From NCBI GenBank assembly GCA_965233665.1, contig CBDDTG010000018.1, forward strand, positions 39,943 to 103,942: a DNA stretch of 64,000 bases, written 5' to 3'. This DNA comes from Bacterioplanes sp965233665. Lineage in GTDB: Bacteria; Pseudomonadota; Gammaproteobacteria; Pseudomonadales; Oceanobacteraceae. Below, piece after piece: positions 34,052-43,691 of the stretch (its first letter is position 1; each line of letters opens with the position of its first letter). The position numbers and the translations under genes were made by a program. The notes beneath the pieces were generated by a model. That model did no database searches, was not told where the DNA came from, and was given only the letters and a program-made list of their open reading frames with translations.

Positions 34052-36721
34052 TTAACCGTGGGTAGCGCTTTCTGGGTAGCTTAAGAACTGCTGCTCAAAT
34101 GCATGTTTATCGATCGGACGACTGAAATAGTAACCCTGGTAGCTATCGCAGTTCAGCTGTTGCAGTAGCTGCAGCTGCTCAGCCGTTTCAACGCCTTCTG
34201 CCACTACTTTAAGGCGCAATGTCTGAGACATCGCCAAAATGGCCCTGACAATGGCTTCGTCATCGGCGTCTTGGGTGATGTCCATAATGAAAGCCCGATC
34301 AATTTTGAGCTTGCTGATAGGAAACTGCTTCAAGTAGCTCAGCGACGAGTAGCCCGTGCCAAAGTCATCCATGGCAAAGCTAATACCATGAGCATGGATG
34401 TTGGCTAGCCATTCAATGTTTTGCTGCACATTGTCCATCAGCAGGCTTTCGGTAATTTCCAGCTCCAGCTGTTCGGCGGGTAGGCCGGTCTGCTGAAGAA
34501 TGTCCCTGACTCTGAGCACAAAACTGTCGCACAGCTGACGCACCGAGACATTAACCGATACGGTCAATGGCTGGTTGAGTTGCTGGTTCCAGCGACGAAA
34601 CGTCGAGCACGCCTCATACAATGCCCAGTCGCCAATTTCAGTGATCAGTCCGGTGTCTTCGGCGACGGGGATGAAATCTGCCGGAGATATAATGCCGGCA
34701 TCTGGATGGCGCCAGCGAATAAGCGCTTCGGCGCCGAGTAAACGGTTGGTGTGGGTACACACTTGCGGCTGATAATAAAGCTCAAACTCCTGTGCCTGAA
34801 TGGCGCGGCGCAGCTCGTTTTCTAAGGTCAAACGCGAGTTAACGCGCTGGTTCATTTCATCGGTATAAAACTGGAAAGTATTGCCGCCCTGGCTTTTGGC
34901 TTGATACATGGCGGTATCGGCGTTGCGCATCAATACAAACGCTTCGCTGGAGTCTTCCGGGAACAAACTAATCCCGATCGAGCAGGTGGTGGTGAGCTTA
35001 AATTGCTCAATGCGGTAGGTGTCACACAGTGCCTTGATTAGACGTTGGGCGAGGCGCTCGATGTCAGCGCGACTGCGGCCATCCGTCATCATGATCATAA
35101 ATTCATCACCGCCCAAACGTGCCAGTGGGTAGTGCTCTGGAATAAGCCGACGCAAGCGTTGTGCGACTTCACGCAGTAGCTGATCCCCAAACTGGTGGCC
35201 GAGTGAATCATTGATGGTTTTAAAGCGATCAAGATCAATAAACAGCAGCGCCATCAGCCGCTGGCGGTTGCTTTGGTGACGGGTGTAGCTGATCAACTCG
35301 TCATTAAACCAGTAGCGATTGCCCAGCTCGGTCAGAGGATCGCGCGTGGCCAAGTAGTGAATATGCTGCTGTGATAACGTCTGGTCGGTGATATCCACCA
35401 GAAAACCTTCGGCTTCGTACTCGTTATCGCCGCGCAAATGCACGCTGCCACGATCCAATATCCAGCGCAGCTCTTGCTCACCGCTGTTTAGGCGGTACAC
35501 CACCTCGTAGGGCTGTTGCGTATTCTTATGCTGTTCCATTTGGCTCAGGTAGGTTTCCTGGTCCTCGCTGGCGATCAGGCTGAGCAAGGAGTTTTGGCGC
35601 TCCAGTCGCAGTTGCAGCTCGCGTCCGAGCACGGAGTTTTGGTCATGGGTGATATGCAGCAACTCCAGGCTGGGGAGTCGGGCACGATAGACGCAGCCCT
35701 GCAGTGTGCGCGCTAGCAAAGCTGTTTCATCTTCGAGCAGCTGGTTGCGTTGTTGCAGGTCGTGATGCTGCAGATTGTGATGGTGTAACCAGTTGCGTTG
35801 CATGCGCAACACCGCCGCCAGCATTGCCATCAGTATTAGCCAGCCGGCAATCAACGGCATGACGTAACGTAAATAGCGACCGGTTGCTCGATGCAAAGGC
35901 GATTCCAGCATCAAGACGGCATCGAGGTCTGGCATAAACTGCAAGAGATGATAGTAGTCGCTGCTGACTTGGCTTCTGTCCGGTTTCAGACGCAACGGCG
36001 AGCGCTTGATGCTTTGCTCCAGTGCCTGCTGCAGGCTGATGGCCACGGGCTCGCCCAGCAGGGACTGATATTGATCCAAACGCCCCGGGCTGATCATCAG
36101 CAATACGCCATCAGCGCGCAGCAGCTCAAACTCCAAACTTTGAATCGCAGCCGTATTGCTGCTCTCTGTGATTGAGGGGTAGTGCGCCGTGAAAGCGCAT
36201 AGGTAACCTTGGCTGCGTTGCCACAGCTGCTGGCGGCAGATGGCGATATGTGGCTGGCCAGCAATGGCGTAATTGCCGCCGAAGACGCTGTCGGAGTGAT
36301 TCTTTAGATACTTCAGGTCGGCTTCATTGAGGCTACTAGGCGCTTCGTCGATATGCCCTAGGCTGGCGGCCTGAGCCAGGCGAAGGCCGCTGGGGCGATA
36401 GATGGCTAGATAATCAAAGGGCAGAGATAAATCCGCAAACGTTTGTGTGAGACTGGCGCTGAGTTGCTCCGATTTTCGCTGCGTTAGGGTTTGGCCGCTG
36501 TTGATCAAGGCTTGGTCGATGCGTTGATGAAACTGCTCCAGGCGCGTACGTGCAGGAGCCAGGTGAACCTTCATCTCCTGGAACACCTGCTCTTGAGTGA
36601 CCAGCCAGAAGTGCACGCACAGCGCCACAACCACCAAACTGATGGTCAGTGAGGCGGCGAGCAGGCCAAACTTGAAGCGGCGCTCTAACAGTGGCGCCGG
36701 TAAGCGGGTGTGATTGTCCAT
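34052..36721 (-). CDS. membrane GGDEF-EAL c-di-GMP enzyme
   Basis: An 889-residue inner-membrane protein: TM1 near residues 17-40, a periplasmic sensor of roughly 220 residues, TM2 (YVMPLIAGWLILMAMLAAVLRM), a PAS-like region, a GGDEF domain with intact RLGGDEF and LFIDLDRFK, and an EAL domain. The EAL domain keeps EALIRW, N in VSVNVSVRQL, ITES, DDFGTGYSS, the lysine of LKIDRAFI and AEGVET. Both activities are therefore possible, with phosphodiesterase activity likely. The ligand of the periplasmic domain is unknown. No inhibitory RxxD site was seen. Confidence 0.92.
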   Translation of the reverse strand: MDNHTRLPAPLLERRFKFGLLAASLTISLVVVALCVHFWLVTQEQVFQEMKVHLAPARTRLEQFHQRIDQALINSGQTLTQRKSEQLSASLTQTFADLSLPFDYLAIYRPSGLRLAQAASLGHIDEAPSSLNEADLKYLKNHSDSVFGGNYAIAGQPHIAICRQQLWQRSQGYLCAFTAHYPSITESSNTAAIQSLEFELLRADGVLLMISPGRLDQYQSLLGEPVAISLQQALEQSIKRSPLRLKPDRSQVSSDYYHLLQFMPDLDAVLMLESPLHRATGRYLRYVMPLIAGWLILMAMLAAVLRMQRNWLHHHNLQHHDLQQRNQLLEDETALLARTLQGCVYRARLPSLELLHITHDQNSVLGRELQLRLERQNSLLSLIASEDQETYLSQMEQHKNTQQPYEVVYRLNSGEQELRWILDRGSVHLRGDNEYEAEGFLVDITDQTLSQQHIHYLATRDPLTELGNRYWFNDELISYTRHQSNRQRLMALLFIDLDRFKTINDSLGHQFGDQLLREVAQRLRRLIPEHYPLARLGGDEFMIMMTDGRSRADIERLAQRLIKALCDTYRIEQFKLTTTCSIGISLFPEDSSEAFVLMRNADTAMYQAKSQGGNTFQFYTDEMNQRVNSRLTLENELRRAIQAQEFELYYQPQVCTHTNRLLGAEALIRWRHPDAGIISPADFIPVAEDTGLITEIGDWALYEACSTFRRWNQQLNQPLTVSVNVSVRQLCDSFVLRVRDILQQTGLPAEQLELEITESLLMDNVQQNIEWLANIHAHGISFAMDDFGTGYSSLSYLKQFPISKLKIDRAFIMDITQDADDEAIVRAILAMSQTLRLKVVAEGVETAEQLQLLQQLNCDSYQGYYFSRPIDKHAFEQQFLSYPESATHG

Positions 36722-36804
36722 AACTCCCCGAATACACGCGTAACTCAGGGAGTCTAGTTGTTGAAGGCCGAAGTGTGGCCTGTGTTTTCAAGGCATCAGG
36801 AAAA

Positions 36805-37434
36805 CTACTGATTACTGAGCCAATAGCGAATCTTAGCGCTGACCATATCCGACATTTGTGGCTGCGCTTTGGCGGTAGGATGAATGCCATCGGCTTGCAT
36901 CATTTGCGGCTGGGTGGCGATGCCTTCGAGCAAGAAGGGAACCAGCAAGGTATCGTGGGCGTCGGAGACTTGCTGGAAGACGTTGGCAAAAGCTTGCGTA
37001 TAAGCCGCGCCATAATTGGGCGGGATCTGCATGCCAAGCAACAGCACATCGGCACCGGCCTGCTGGCTTTGCTCGACCATGGCGCTGAGGTTGTTGCGAA
37101 TCACCTGGATGGGCGTGCCGCGTAAGGCATCATTGCCACCTAGCTCAATGACCACCAGCTGCGGCTGATGCTGCTGCAACAATGCCGGTAAGCGGTTGCG
37201 GCCGCCGGCGGTGGTATCGCCACTGATGCTGGCGTTGATCAATTGCACCTCAGGGTGTTGTTGCTGCAGCGAGCTTTGTGCCAAAGCGACCCAGCCCTGT
37301 TGCACCGGCAGGCCGAATCCGGCACTAATGCTGTCACCGATGACTAACACGGTGGCCGCATGGGCGTTGCCCACTGTGAACAAAGCCATTAACCAGAGAG
37401 CCCTTATGAGCGTCAGTCTTGCCACTAATGTCAC
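36805..37434 (-). CDS. tesA: SGNH-family lysophospholipase/acyl-CoA thioesterase TesA
   Basis: TesA is a periplasmic esterase/thioesterase (acyl-CoA thioesterase I/lysophospholipase L1). It has the signal peptide RLTLIRALWLMALFTVGNAHA and the SGNH blocks GDSIS (S35), SGDT, GGND and DGIHP with the catalytic histidine. The start may be GTG 37434, GTG 37425 or ATG 37389; the last would leave too short a signal peptide, so an upstream start is favoured. This makes its 5' end overlap that of the divergent ybbA by up to 29 bases. tesA-ybbA divergence is conserved in E. coli. Confidence 0.93.
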   Translation of the reverse strand: MTLVARLTLIRALWLMALFTVGNAHAATVLVIGDSISAGFGLPVQQGWVALAQSSLQQQHPEVQLINASISGDTTAGGRNRLPALLQQHQPQLVVIELGGNDALRGTPIQVIRNNLSAMVEQSQQAGADVLLLGMQIPPNYGAAYTQAFANVFQQVSDAHDTLLVPFLLEGIATQPQMMQADGIHPTAKAQPQMSDMVSAKIRYWLSNQ

Positions 37435-38110
37435 TACAGCATCCTCACTTCTAATTCGTGCGGTCGAAAAACAGGTACAGGCCGGTAGTCAGCCGTTGGC
37501 CATCTTGAAGGGCGTTGATATCGATATCAAGCCGGGTGAATCTGTCGCCATCATAGGTGCCTCCGGCAGTGGTAAGTCGACCCTGCTGGGTATTATGGCA
37601 GGCCTGGATGCCCCCACCGCGGGTGAAATTCACTTACTCGGACAACGCATTGATCAGCTCGATGAGGACCAACGCGCTGCGGTACGTGCCCAAGGTGCAG
37701 GCTTTGTGTTTCAGAATTTTCAGTTGCTGCCTGGCTTGACGGCACTGGAAAACGTCATGCTGGCACTGGAAATTCGCACCCATGAGCAACCCAGGCAAGA
37801 GGCCACGCGCTTACTGGAAGCCGTCGGCTTAGGTCACCGTATGACCCATTACCCGACTCAGCTCTCTGGTGGCGAGCAGCAGCGCGTGGCGCTGGCACGA
37901 GCGTTTGCTGGTGAGCCGCAGATTTTGTTTGCCGATGAGCCCACCGGCAATCTCGACCGTGACACCGGCGCCCAGGTAGAAAAACTGCTGTTCGATATGA
38001 ACGCCGAGCGCGGCACCACCTTGGTGTTGGTCACCCACGACCCACAGCTGGCACAGCGCTGCCAGCGTCAATTGCGTATGACCGATGGCCAGCTGGAGGA
38101 GTTGCTATGA
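37406..38110 (+). CDS. ybbA: ABC transporter ATPase YbbA
   Basis: YbbA is the ATPase of a MacB/LolD-type ABC exporter. The 234-residue product (start ATG 37406) has Walker A GASGSGKST, signature LSGGEQQRVALARA and Walker B ILFADEPTGNLD, closest in layout to LolD/MacB-like proteins. Its final ATGA overlaps the ybbP start. The substrate is unknown; linkage to tesA suggests lipid or hydrophobic cargo, an inference. The 5' end overlaps divergent tesA. Confidence 0.93.
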   Translation: MSVSLATNVTTASSLLIRAVEKQVQAGSQPLAILKGVDIDIKPGESVAIIGASGSGKSTLLGIMAGLDAPTAGEIHLLGQRIDQLDEDQRAAVRAQGAGFVFQNFQLLPGLTALENVMLALEIRTHEQPRQEATRLLEAVGLGHRMTHYPTQLSGGEQQRVALARAFAGEPQILFADEPTGNLDRDTGAQVEKLLFDMNAERGTTLVLVTHDPQLAQRCQRQLRMTDGQLEELL

Positions 38111-40611
38111 AACCCCATGCCATACCGCTTAGCCGGTTGTGGGCGTTGGCCAGTCGCTTGCTGTGGCGCGAGGCGCGCTCAGGCGAGCTGACCCTCATTC
38201 TGGTGGCGCTGATGATTGCGGTGACTTCAACCACCGCGATTGCGCTGCTCAGTTCACGCTTGGAGCAAGCCATGCAAGCGCGTTCCAACGACTTGCTCGG
38301 TGCTGATTTGCGTGTGCGCTCAACCACCGAGTTACCGCCCCAATGGCTGCAGCAGGCCGAGGAGCTGAGCCTGCAATACAGCCAGACGGTGACCTTTCCC
38401 AGCGTGGTGTTGAACGGCGATGACATGGCGTTGGCTGCGATCAAAGTTGTCGATGAGTTTTACCCGCTGCGCGGGCGCTTAACCACCGCCGATCAGGCCT
38501 TTGGTACACCGCGTGAACGTAAAATGGGCCCGCCACCCGGTGAGGCTTGGGTGGAGTCGCGATTGTTGGCGCTGCTCAATGCCAAGGTGGGTGATCGCAT
38601 TGAAATGGGCAGCACCAAACTGTTGGTATCGGCCGTGATTGTCGAAGAAAGCGATCGCGGCGGTAATTTTTATACCCTGTCGCCACGGCTGATGATGAAC
38701 CGCGCGGATTTGGCCGACGCCAAAGTGCTGGGGCCGGGCGCACGGGTGCGCTATCGCCTGCTGTTGGGTGGTGAAGAGGCCGCTTTGCAGCAGTTTCGCC
38801 AGCAGGTCGAGCTGGGCGCCAATCAGCGCTTTGAATCTCTTGATGACAGCAATCAGGCTATGTCGCGGGCCTTGAGCCGGGCAAAGCAGTATTTAGGCTT
38901 GGCCGCCTTGCTGGCGGTGGTGCTGGCCTCGGTGGCGGTAGCCATATCAGCGCAGCGCTACGCTCAGCGTCATTTTGATATCAGCGCTTTGATGCGCACT
39001 TTTGGTCTGGCGCGTGGGCAAGTGTTTCAGCTGTACGCAGCGCAACTGCTGTTATTGGCGCTGGCGGCCACGCTCGCCGGCATGGGCCTGGCACTGGGGT
39101 TACAACAGGCGCTGTTGAGTATTCTCGCTGAAGTGTTGCCGGAGCAGCTGCCCGAGGCCCATTGGAGCGCTTGGCTGCTGGGTGCGAGTAGCGGTGCCGT
39201 GACACTGCTCGGTTTTGGTTTGCCGTATTTATTGCCCTTGGCGCGTGTCAGCCCGCTGCGAGTATTGCGCCGTGACTTGGTGCCCGTGCCGCTGTCCGGC
39301 TGGCTGGTGATTGCATTGGCGCTGGCGGCGCTGACCGCACTGTTGTGGTTGTTTACCCAAGATCCGGCGCTCAGCGTTGGGGTCATGTTGGGTGGCTCTT
39401 TGGTAGTGCTGGTGTTGCTGTTGTTGTTGCAGGGGCTGATCAGTTTGACCCAAGGGTGGCTACAGGGGCGCGAGTTGCCGTTAGTGGTGCGCTTTGCCTG
39501 GCAACACTTGAGCCGCCATCGACGCCAAACGGCGGGGCAGATCCTGGCATTCTCGCTGACCTTAATGGTGATGGTGGTCATCGGCGCTGTGCGCAATGAC
39601 TTGCTGGCCGACTGGCAGGCCAGCTTGCCCGACGATGCGCCCAATGTGTTTGCCATCAATATTCAGCAGTACGAAGCTGAGCCTTTTGTGGCAGCACTGG
39701 AGCAGGCGGGCTACCACCACGAACGCTTGTATCCGATGGTGCCGGGCCGTTTGCTGGCCATCAATGGCACCGATGTGCAAACCCTAGAGGTAGCGGACGA
39801 CCCAGCCATTAACCGCGATCTAGCGCTGACCGCCGACAGCCAACTGCCAGATTCCAATCGCCTGATCGAAGGCAGCTGGGAGGCACTGCAACAGGGGAAG
39901 GGGCAAGTCTCTATTGAAGAGCGCTTGGCTGGCCGACTCGGTGTTGAGCTGGGCGACACTCTCAGCTTTCGCGCCGGTGGCGTGGATTTTGACGCTACGA
40001 TCAGCAGCATTCGTGAGGTCGATTGGGGCTCTTTGAGCCCGAACTTCTACATGATGTTCTCGCCGGATGTACTGGAGGCTATGCCGCGCAGTTACCTCAC
40101 CAGTTTTTACGTGCCAGAAGGCGAGAGCGAGGCGCTGACCGAGTTGATTCGCCAGTTCCCATCGGTGACTTTGCTGGATATGCAGTTTTTACTCGGGCAA
40201 ATACAAACCTTGTTGCAGCAGGTGACGCTGGCGGTGGAGTTGATTTTGGCTTTTGTACTGGTGGCAGCAGTGTTGGTGCTGGTGGCAGCCTTGATTGCCA
40301 GCCTCAGTGAGCGCTTGCGTGAAGGTGCCATGCTGCGCACCTTAGGGGGCAGCTCGGCGCTGATTCGGCGCTCGCAAATGGTCGAGTTCAGCCTGCTGGC
40401 GGTGCTCGCCAGTGGCCTGGCATTGCTGGGCGGCGAGGCCATTGTGCTGGGCATTTATCAAGGCGTGCTGGACATCCCTTACCAGAGCTTGGGCTGGGTG
40501 TGGTTATGGCTGCCGCCAGCGACTGTGGTGGTGCTGGTATTGTTGGGCTTGTGGCTGATGCGCCGTGCGGTCTCAGTGTCGCCATTGGGCGTGCTTCGCT
40601 CGCTAGAATAG
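38107..40611 (+). CDS. ybbP: FtsX-like permease YbbP
   Basis: The 834-residue permease pairs with YbbA. It has an N-terminal hydrophobic segment (LILVALMIAVTSTTAIALLSSRLEQAM), a large periplasmic MacB-like domain, and three or more clusters of transmembrane helices, including FtsX-type stretches YLGLAALLAVVLASVAVAIS and VELILAFVLVAAVLVLVAALIAS (in REGAMLRTLGGS context). About ten membrane segments are apparent overall. It ends at the TAG that overlaps a Zur-like palindrome of the next gene. Confidence 0.92.
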   Translation: MKPHAIPLSRLWALASRLLWREARSGELTLILVALMIAVTSTTAIALLSSRLEQAMQARSNDLLGADLRVRSTTELPPQWLQQAEELSLQYSQTVTFPSVVLNGDDMALAAIKVVDEFYPLRGRLTTADQAFGTPRERKMGPPPGEAWVESRLLALLNAKVGDRIEMGSTKLLVSAVIVEESDRGGNFYTLSPRLMMNRADLADAKVLGPGARVRYRLLLGGEEAALQQFRQQVELGANQRFESLDDSNQAMSRALSRAKQYLGLAALLAVVLASVAVAISAQRYAQRHFDISALMRTFGLARGQVFQLYAAQLLLLALAATLAGMGLALGLQQALLSILAEVLPEQLPEAHWSAWLLGASSGAVTLLGFGLPYLLPLARVSPLRVLRRDLVPVPLSGWLVIALALAALTALLWLFTQDPALSVGVMLGGSLVVLVLLLLLQGLISLTQGWLQGRELPLVVRFAWQHLSRHRRQTAGQILAFSLTLMVMVVIGAVRNDLLADWQASLPDDAPNVFAINIQQYEAEPFVAALEQAGYHHERLYPMVPGRLLAINGTDVQTLEVADDPAINRDLALTADSQLPDSNRLIEGSWEALQQGKGQVSIEERLAGRLGVELGDTLSFRAGGVDFDATISSIREVDWGSLSPNFYMMFSPDVLEAMPRSYLTSFYVPEGESEALTELIRQFPSVTLLDMQFLLGQIQTLLQQVTLAVELILAFVLVAAVLVLVAALIASLSERLREGAMLRTLGGSSALIRRSQMVEFSLLAVLASGLALLGGEAIVLGIYQGVLDIPYQSLGWVWLWLPPATVVVLVLLGLWLMRRAVSVSPLGVLRSLE

Positions 40612-40623
40612 TTATACTGTAAC
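40611..40623. promoter_or_regulatory. candidate Zur box before the COG0523 gene
   Basis: GTTATACTGTAAC differs from the gammaproteobacterial Zur core GTTATAWTATAAC at two positions, one of them the central W, and is flanked by an A/T-rich GAATA on the left and GTTTTC on the right. It lies 19 bases before the ATG and overlaps the TAG of ybbP. TATACT within it could also act as a -10, so occupation would block transcription. Known Zur targets include COG0523 genes. Confidence 0.6.
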
Positions 40624-40642
40624 GTTTTCTAAGGAGCGTTAG

Positions 40643-41635
40643 ATGGCTCGAGTGCGCACACACTTGATTACAGGCTTTTTGGGCGTTGGCAAAACCACCG
40701 CCATCTTGCACTTGCTGCGGCATAAGCCGGCGGGCGAAAAGTGGGCGGTGCTGGTCAATGAGTTTGGTGAAGTCGGGGTCGATGGCGCCATTCTAGAAAG
40801 CCAGGGTGCCGTAGTGCGCGAAGTGCCAGGCGGCTGTCTGTGCTGTGTGTCGGGTTTGCCTTTTCAAATGGGGCTGAACTGGTTGATCAGTCGCGAGCAG
40901 CCCGATGTTTTGCTGATTGAGCCAACCGGGCTTGGGCATCCGCGCCAGGTATTGGAAACCTTGCGCAATGAGCATTATCAAGACGTTTTGCAGCTCGGGG
41001 CGCACGTGTGCTTGGTGGACCCGCGGCATTTGTCGCAGCCGCGCTACCTGGGGCATGAGGCCTTTATCGATCAGCTGCAGCTGGCGGATGTTTTGGTGGC
41101 CAATAAAACCGACTTGGCCAGCGCGCAGGATCAACAAGTGTTCAACGACTTTGTCGCAAAGGCACAGCCGGCCAAGTCAGCCTCCGCTTGGCTGACCCAG
41201 GGAGAGCTACAGCCGGAGTTACTGAATGTGGCTGCCGATACCACGCGCTTAGCCATTCATCCTCACGCCCACGAACATGAGCAGCCGCAAGCCGCCAGTG
41301 CGCCCATGACATTGGCCTCAAACGAGCCCTGGCGACGCTTTAGCAATCACGGCCAGGGGCACTTTTCCGTGGGATGGCTGTTTGCTCAGCAACACGTGTT
41401 TGCCTTGCAAGCCGTGCGCGACTGGATGGCAGGCTTAGAGGTGGTGCGTTTGAAAGCGCTACTGCTTACGGATCAAGGCCCCATGGTGTTTAACCTGCGC
41501 GATGGCATCGCCAGTGAAGTGCCCACTCGGCCACTGGATGAAAGCCGGCTAGAAATCATTACCGAACAGCCGTTAGATGAAGACCTTCTGGAGCAGCAGT
41601 TGTTAGCACTGCGCATTGCGGGTGAGTCGCTGTAG
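40643..41635 (+). CDS. COG0523 GTPase, probable zinc metallochaperone
   Basis: A 330-residue GTP-binding protein of the CobW/YjiA/YeiR/ZigA group. It has Walker A G11-FLGVGKT18, the metal-binding C65-L-C67-C68 motif, base-recognition NKTD and a histidine-rich HPHAHEHE stretch near residue 212. AAGGAG precedes the start. A Zur-type palindrome just upstream suggests expression in zinc limitation, fitting the zinc-allocating branch rather than the cobalamin branch; no cobalamin genes are nearby. Confidence 0.88.
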   Translation: MARVRTHLITGFLGVGKTTAILHLLRHKPAGEKWAVLVNEFGEVGVDGAILESQGAVVREVPGGCLCCVSGLPFQMGLNWLISREQPDVLLIEPTGLGHPRQVLETLRNEHYQDVLQLGAHVCLVDPRHLSQPRYLGHEAFIDQLQLADVLVANKTDLASAQDQQVFNDFVAKAQPAKSASAWLTQGELQPELLNVAADTTRLAIHPHAHEHEQPQAASAPMTLASNEPWRRFSNHGQGHFSVGWLFAQQHVFALQAVRDWMAGLEVVRLKALLLTDQGPMVFNLRDGIASEVPTRPLDESRLEIITEQPLDEDLLEQQLLALRIAGESL

Positions 41636-41727
41636 GTTCGGTGGAATGAGTGGCCAGCGCAACACAGCGTTGGCTTGCAGCGTTTCAGTCGGCTTGTCAT
41701 GCTGCTGCCATCATTAGGGAGACAAGC

Positions 41728-42237
41728 ATGCAATATTGCCCGCAATGCCGCTCAGATCTTGAGCCCAAAACCATCGATGAATTTCAGCGCCTCGCCTGCA
41801 GCGCCGATTGTGGCTATGTGTTTTGGAATAACCCCACGCCCGTAGTGGCAGTCATCGCCGAAACACCGCAGGGCGTAGTATTAGCCCACAACAAAGCATG
41901 GCCAGCAGGGCGCTTCAGCGTTATTACCGGCTTTTTGGAGCGTGGTGAGCATCCGCATGATTGTGCGGTACGCGAAACGGCAGAAGAGCTGGGGCTCAAG
42001 GCGCAGCAGGTGAACTTTGTTGGCTTTGAAGTCTTCGACGGCCAGGGCATCAGTGGTGCGGTGTTTAACCAGTTGATTATTGGCTTTCACATCTATGCTG
42101 AGGGCAGCGTCGTGCTCGATCAGCAAGAGCTCGACGATTACAAACTCATCCCGTTGGATAAACTGCAGGGCTGGCAGTCGGCCACCGGCCGTTTGGTAGA
42201 GCAATGGCTACAGCAGCGGGCTGAGCAGCGCAGCTGA
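41728..42237 (+). CDS. NUDIX hydrolase with N-terminal zinc ribbon
   Basis: The start at 41728 (MQYCPQCRSDLEPKTIDEFQRLACSADCGYVFWNN) gives 169 residues with a short CPQC...C...C zinc ribbon, as in NudC/YfcD-like and ADP-sugar-type members. The catalytic Nudix box is intact: GFLERGEHPHDCAVRETAEELGL. It hydrolyses nucleoside diphosphates linked to another moiety; the substrate is not specified by sequence. It precedes an aldehyde dehydrogenase gene by 13 bases, so the two may form an operon. Confidence 0.9.
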   Translation: MQYCPQCRSDLEPKTIDEFQRLACSADCGYVFWNNPTPVVAVIAETPQGVVLAHNKAWPAGRFSVITGFLERGEHPHDCAVRETAEELGLKAQQVNFVGFEVFDGQGISGAVFNQLIIGFHIYAEGSVVLDQQELDDYKLIPLDKLQGWQSATGRLVEQWLQQRAEQRS

Positions 42238-42250
42238 ACAGGAGGTCTGT

Positions 42251-43582
42251 ATGGCGTATCAAAGTATCAACCCGGCCACTGGCGAGTGTGAGTGGCAGCA
42301 AGACTATTTAACCGAGCAGGCGTTAGAGGCGCGGTTGCAAAAATTACCCGCTGCCAATCAAGCCTGGGCGCATTTGGGCATCGCTCAGCGTGGTCGGCAC
42401 CTGCGTAGTGTGGCGCAGCAATTGCGCCAGCAGCAGCCTCAGTTGGCCGCCATAATGACGGCAGAAATGGGCAAGTTAACGGCGGAAGCCGAAACAGAAA
42501 TCGAAAAGTCCGCTCGCGTCTGTGAGTTTTACGCCGAGCAAGCCGCCAGCATGTTGGCACCGGAGCCATTAGACGCCAGCCCCAGCGATGCGCAATTACA
42601 GTTTGAGCCGATTGGCACCGTGCTGGCGATCATGCCGTGGAACTTTCCCCTGTGGCAGGTGATGCGCTGTGCGGCGCCTACCTTGATGGCGGGCAATACC
42701 TTGGCGTTGAAGCACGCCGAAAATGTACCGCGCTGTGCCCAGTTAATCGAAGACTGCTTTAACGCCGCAGGCGTGCCTGAGGCGGTGTTCAGCAATCTGT
42801 TTATCGACAACGACACCTGTGCTGAGGTCATCGCCGATGAGCGCATCGCCGCTGTCACCTTAACCGGCAGCGAGCGTGCCGGGCGCTCGGTTGCGGCCAG
42901 TGCTGGCAGGGCACTGAAGAAAAGCGTGCTGGAGCTGGGTGGCTCGGATGCGTTTGTAGTGCTGGATGGTGCGGATATCGAGCAAGCCGCCGCGGCTGCC
43001 GTTAAATCCCGCTTTATGAACGCCGGCCAGGTCTGCATCGCGGCGAAGCGCTTTATTTTGCATCCCGCCATTGCCGACGATTTTATCGAGCACTTTGTTG
43101 CCAAAGCCCGCATCTTGCAGCTGGCGCCGATGGCGCGCCAGGATTTACGTCAGCAGCTACAGCAGCAGGTCGAGGCCAGCCTCTCTGCAGGTGCACAGTT
43201 GTTGCTGGGTGGGCAGCCGGGCAGTGGCTATGCCGATTATCCGCCAACCGTACTCGATCAGGTGCCTGCAGGGTGCCCGGCTTATCAGGAGGAGTTGTTT
43301 GGCCCAGTGGCGGCCATGATTCGTGCCCAAGACGATCAAGATGCCGTGCGCATCGCCAACGCCACCCGGTTTGGCCTAGGCGCCAGTATTTGGGGGCCAG
43401 AGCAAGAAGCTCGTGCTCAGGCACAGCATATTGAAGCCGGCTGCGTGGTGGTCAATGGCATGGTGCGCAGCGATCAGCGCTTGCCGTTTGGTGGTACCAA
43501 GCAATCTGGCTATGGCCGTGAGCTGGCGCAATACGGGATGCGCGAGTTTACCAACCTCAAAACCCTGGTGATCGACCGTTAA
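42251..43582 (+). CDS. NAD(P)-dependent succinate-semialdehyde-type dehydrogenase
   Basis: An aldehyde dehydrogenase of 443 residues. Catalytic C262 in NAGQVCIAAKRF, general base E228 in VLELGGSDAFVVL and N131 in PWNFPLW are intact. Short length and the GGSDAFVVL/CIAAKRF pattern resemble Sad (YneI)-type succinate semialdehyde dehydrogenases rather than GabD. It probably feeds succinate from 4-aminobutyrate or similar aldehydes. AGGAGG precedes the start. The substrate was not checked beyond motif. Confidence 0.88.
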   Translation: MAYQSINPATGECEWQQDYLTEQALEARLQKLPAANQAWAHLGIAQRGRHLRSVAQQLRQQQPQLAAIMTAEMGKLTAEAETEIEKSARVCEFYAEQAASMLAPEPLDASPSDAQLQFEPIGTVLAIMPWNFPLWQVMRCAAPTLMAGNTLALKHAENVPRCAQLIEDCFNAAGVPEAVFSNLFIDNDTCAEVIADERIAAVTLTGSERAGRSVAASAGRALKKSVLELGGSDAFVVLDGADIEQAAAAAVKSRFMNAGQVCIAAKRFILHPAIADDFIEHFVAKARILQLAPMARQDLRQQLQQQVEASLSAGAQLLLGGQPGSGYADYPPTVLDQVPAGCPAYQEELFGPVAAMIRAQDDQDAVRIANATRFGLGASIWGPEQEARAQAQHIEAGCVVVNGMVRSDQRLPFGGTKQSGYGRELAQYGMREFTNLKTLVIDR

Positions 43583-43691
43583 CGAGGAAGCTCGCAGCGG
43601 CGAAAAAGACAGGAGCAAAGCGATCACTCCACTGTGACTGTGACGGCTGTTCCCCTATAGTGGCGCGGTTCAACTGTGGCAGAGGTATACA

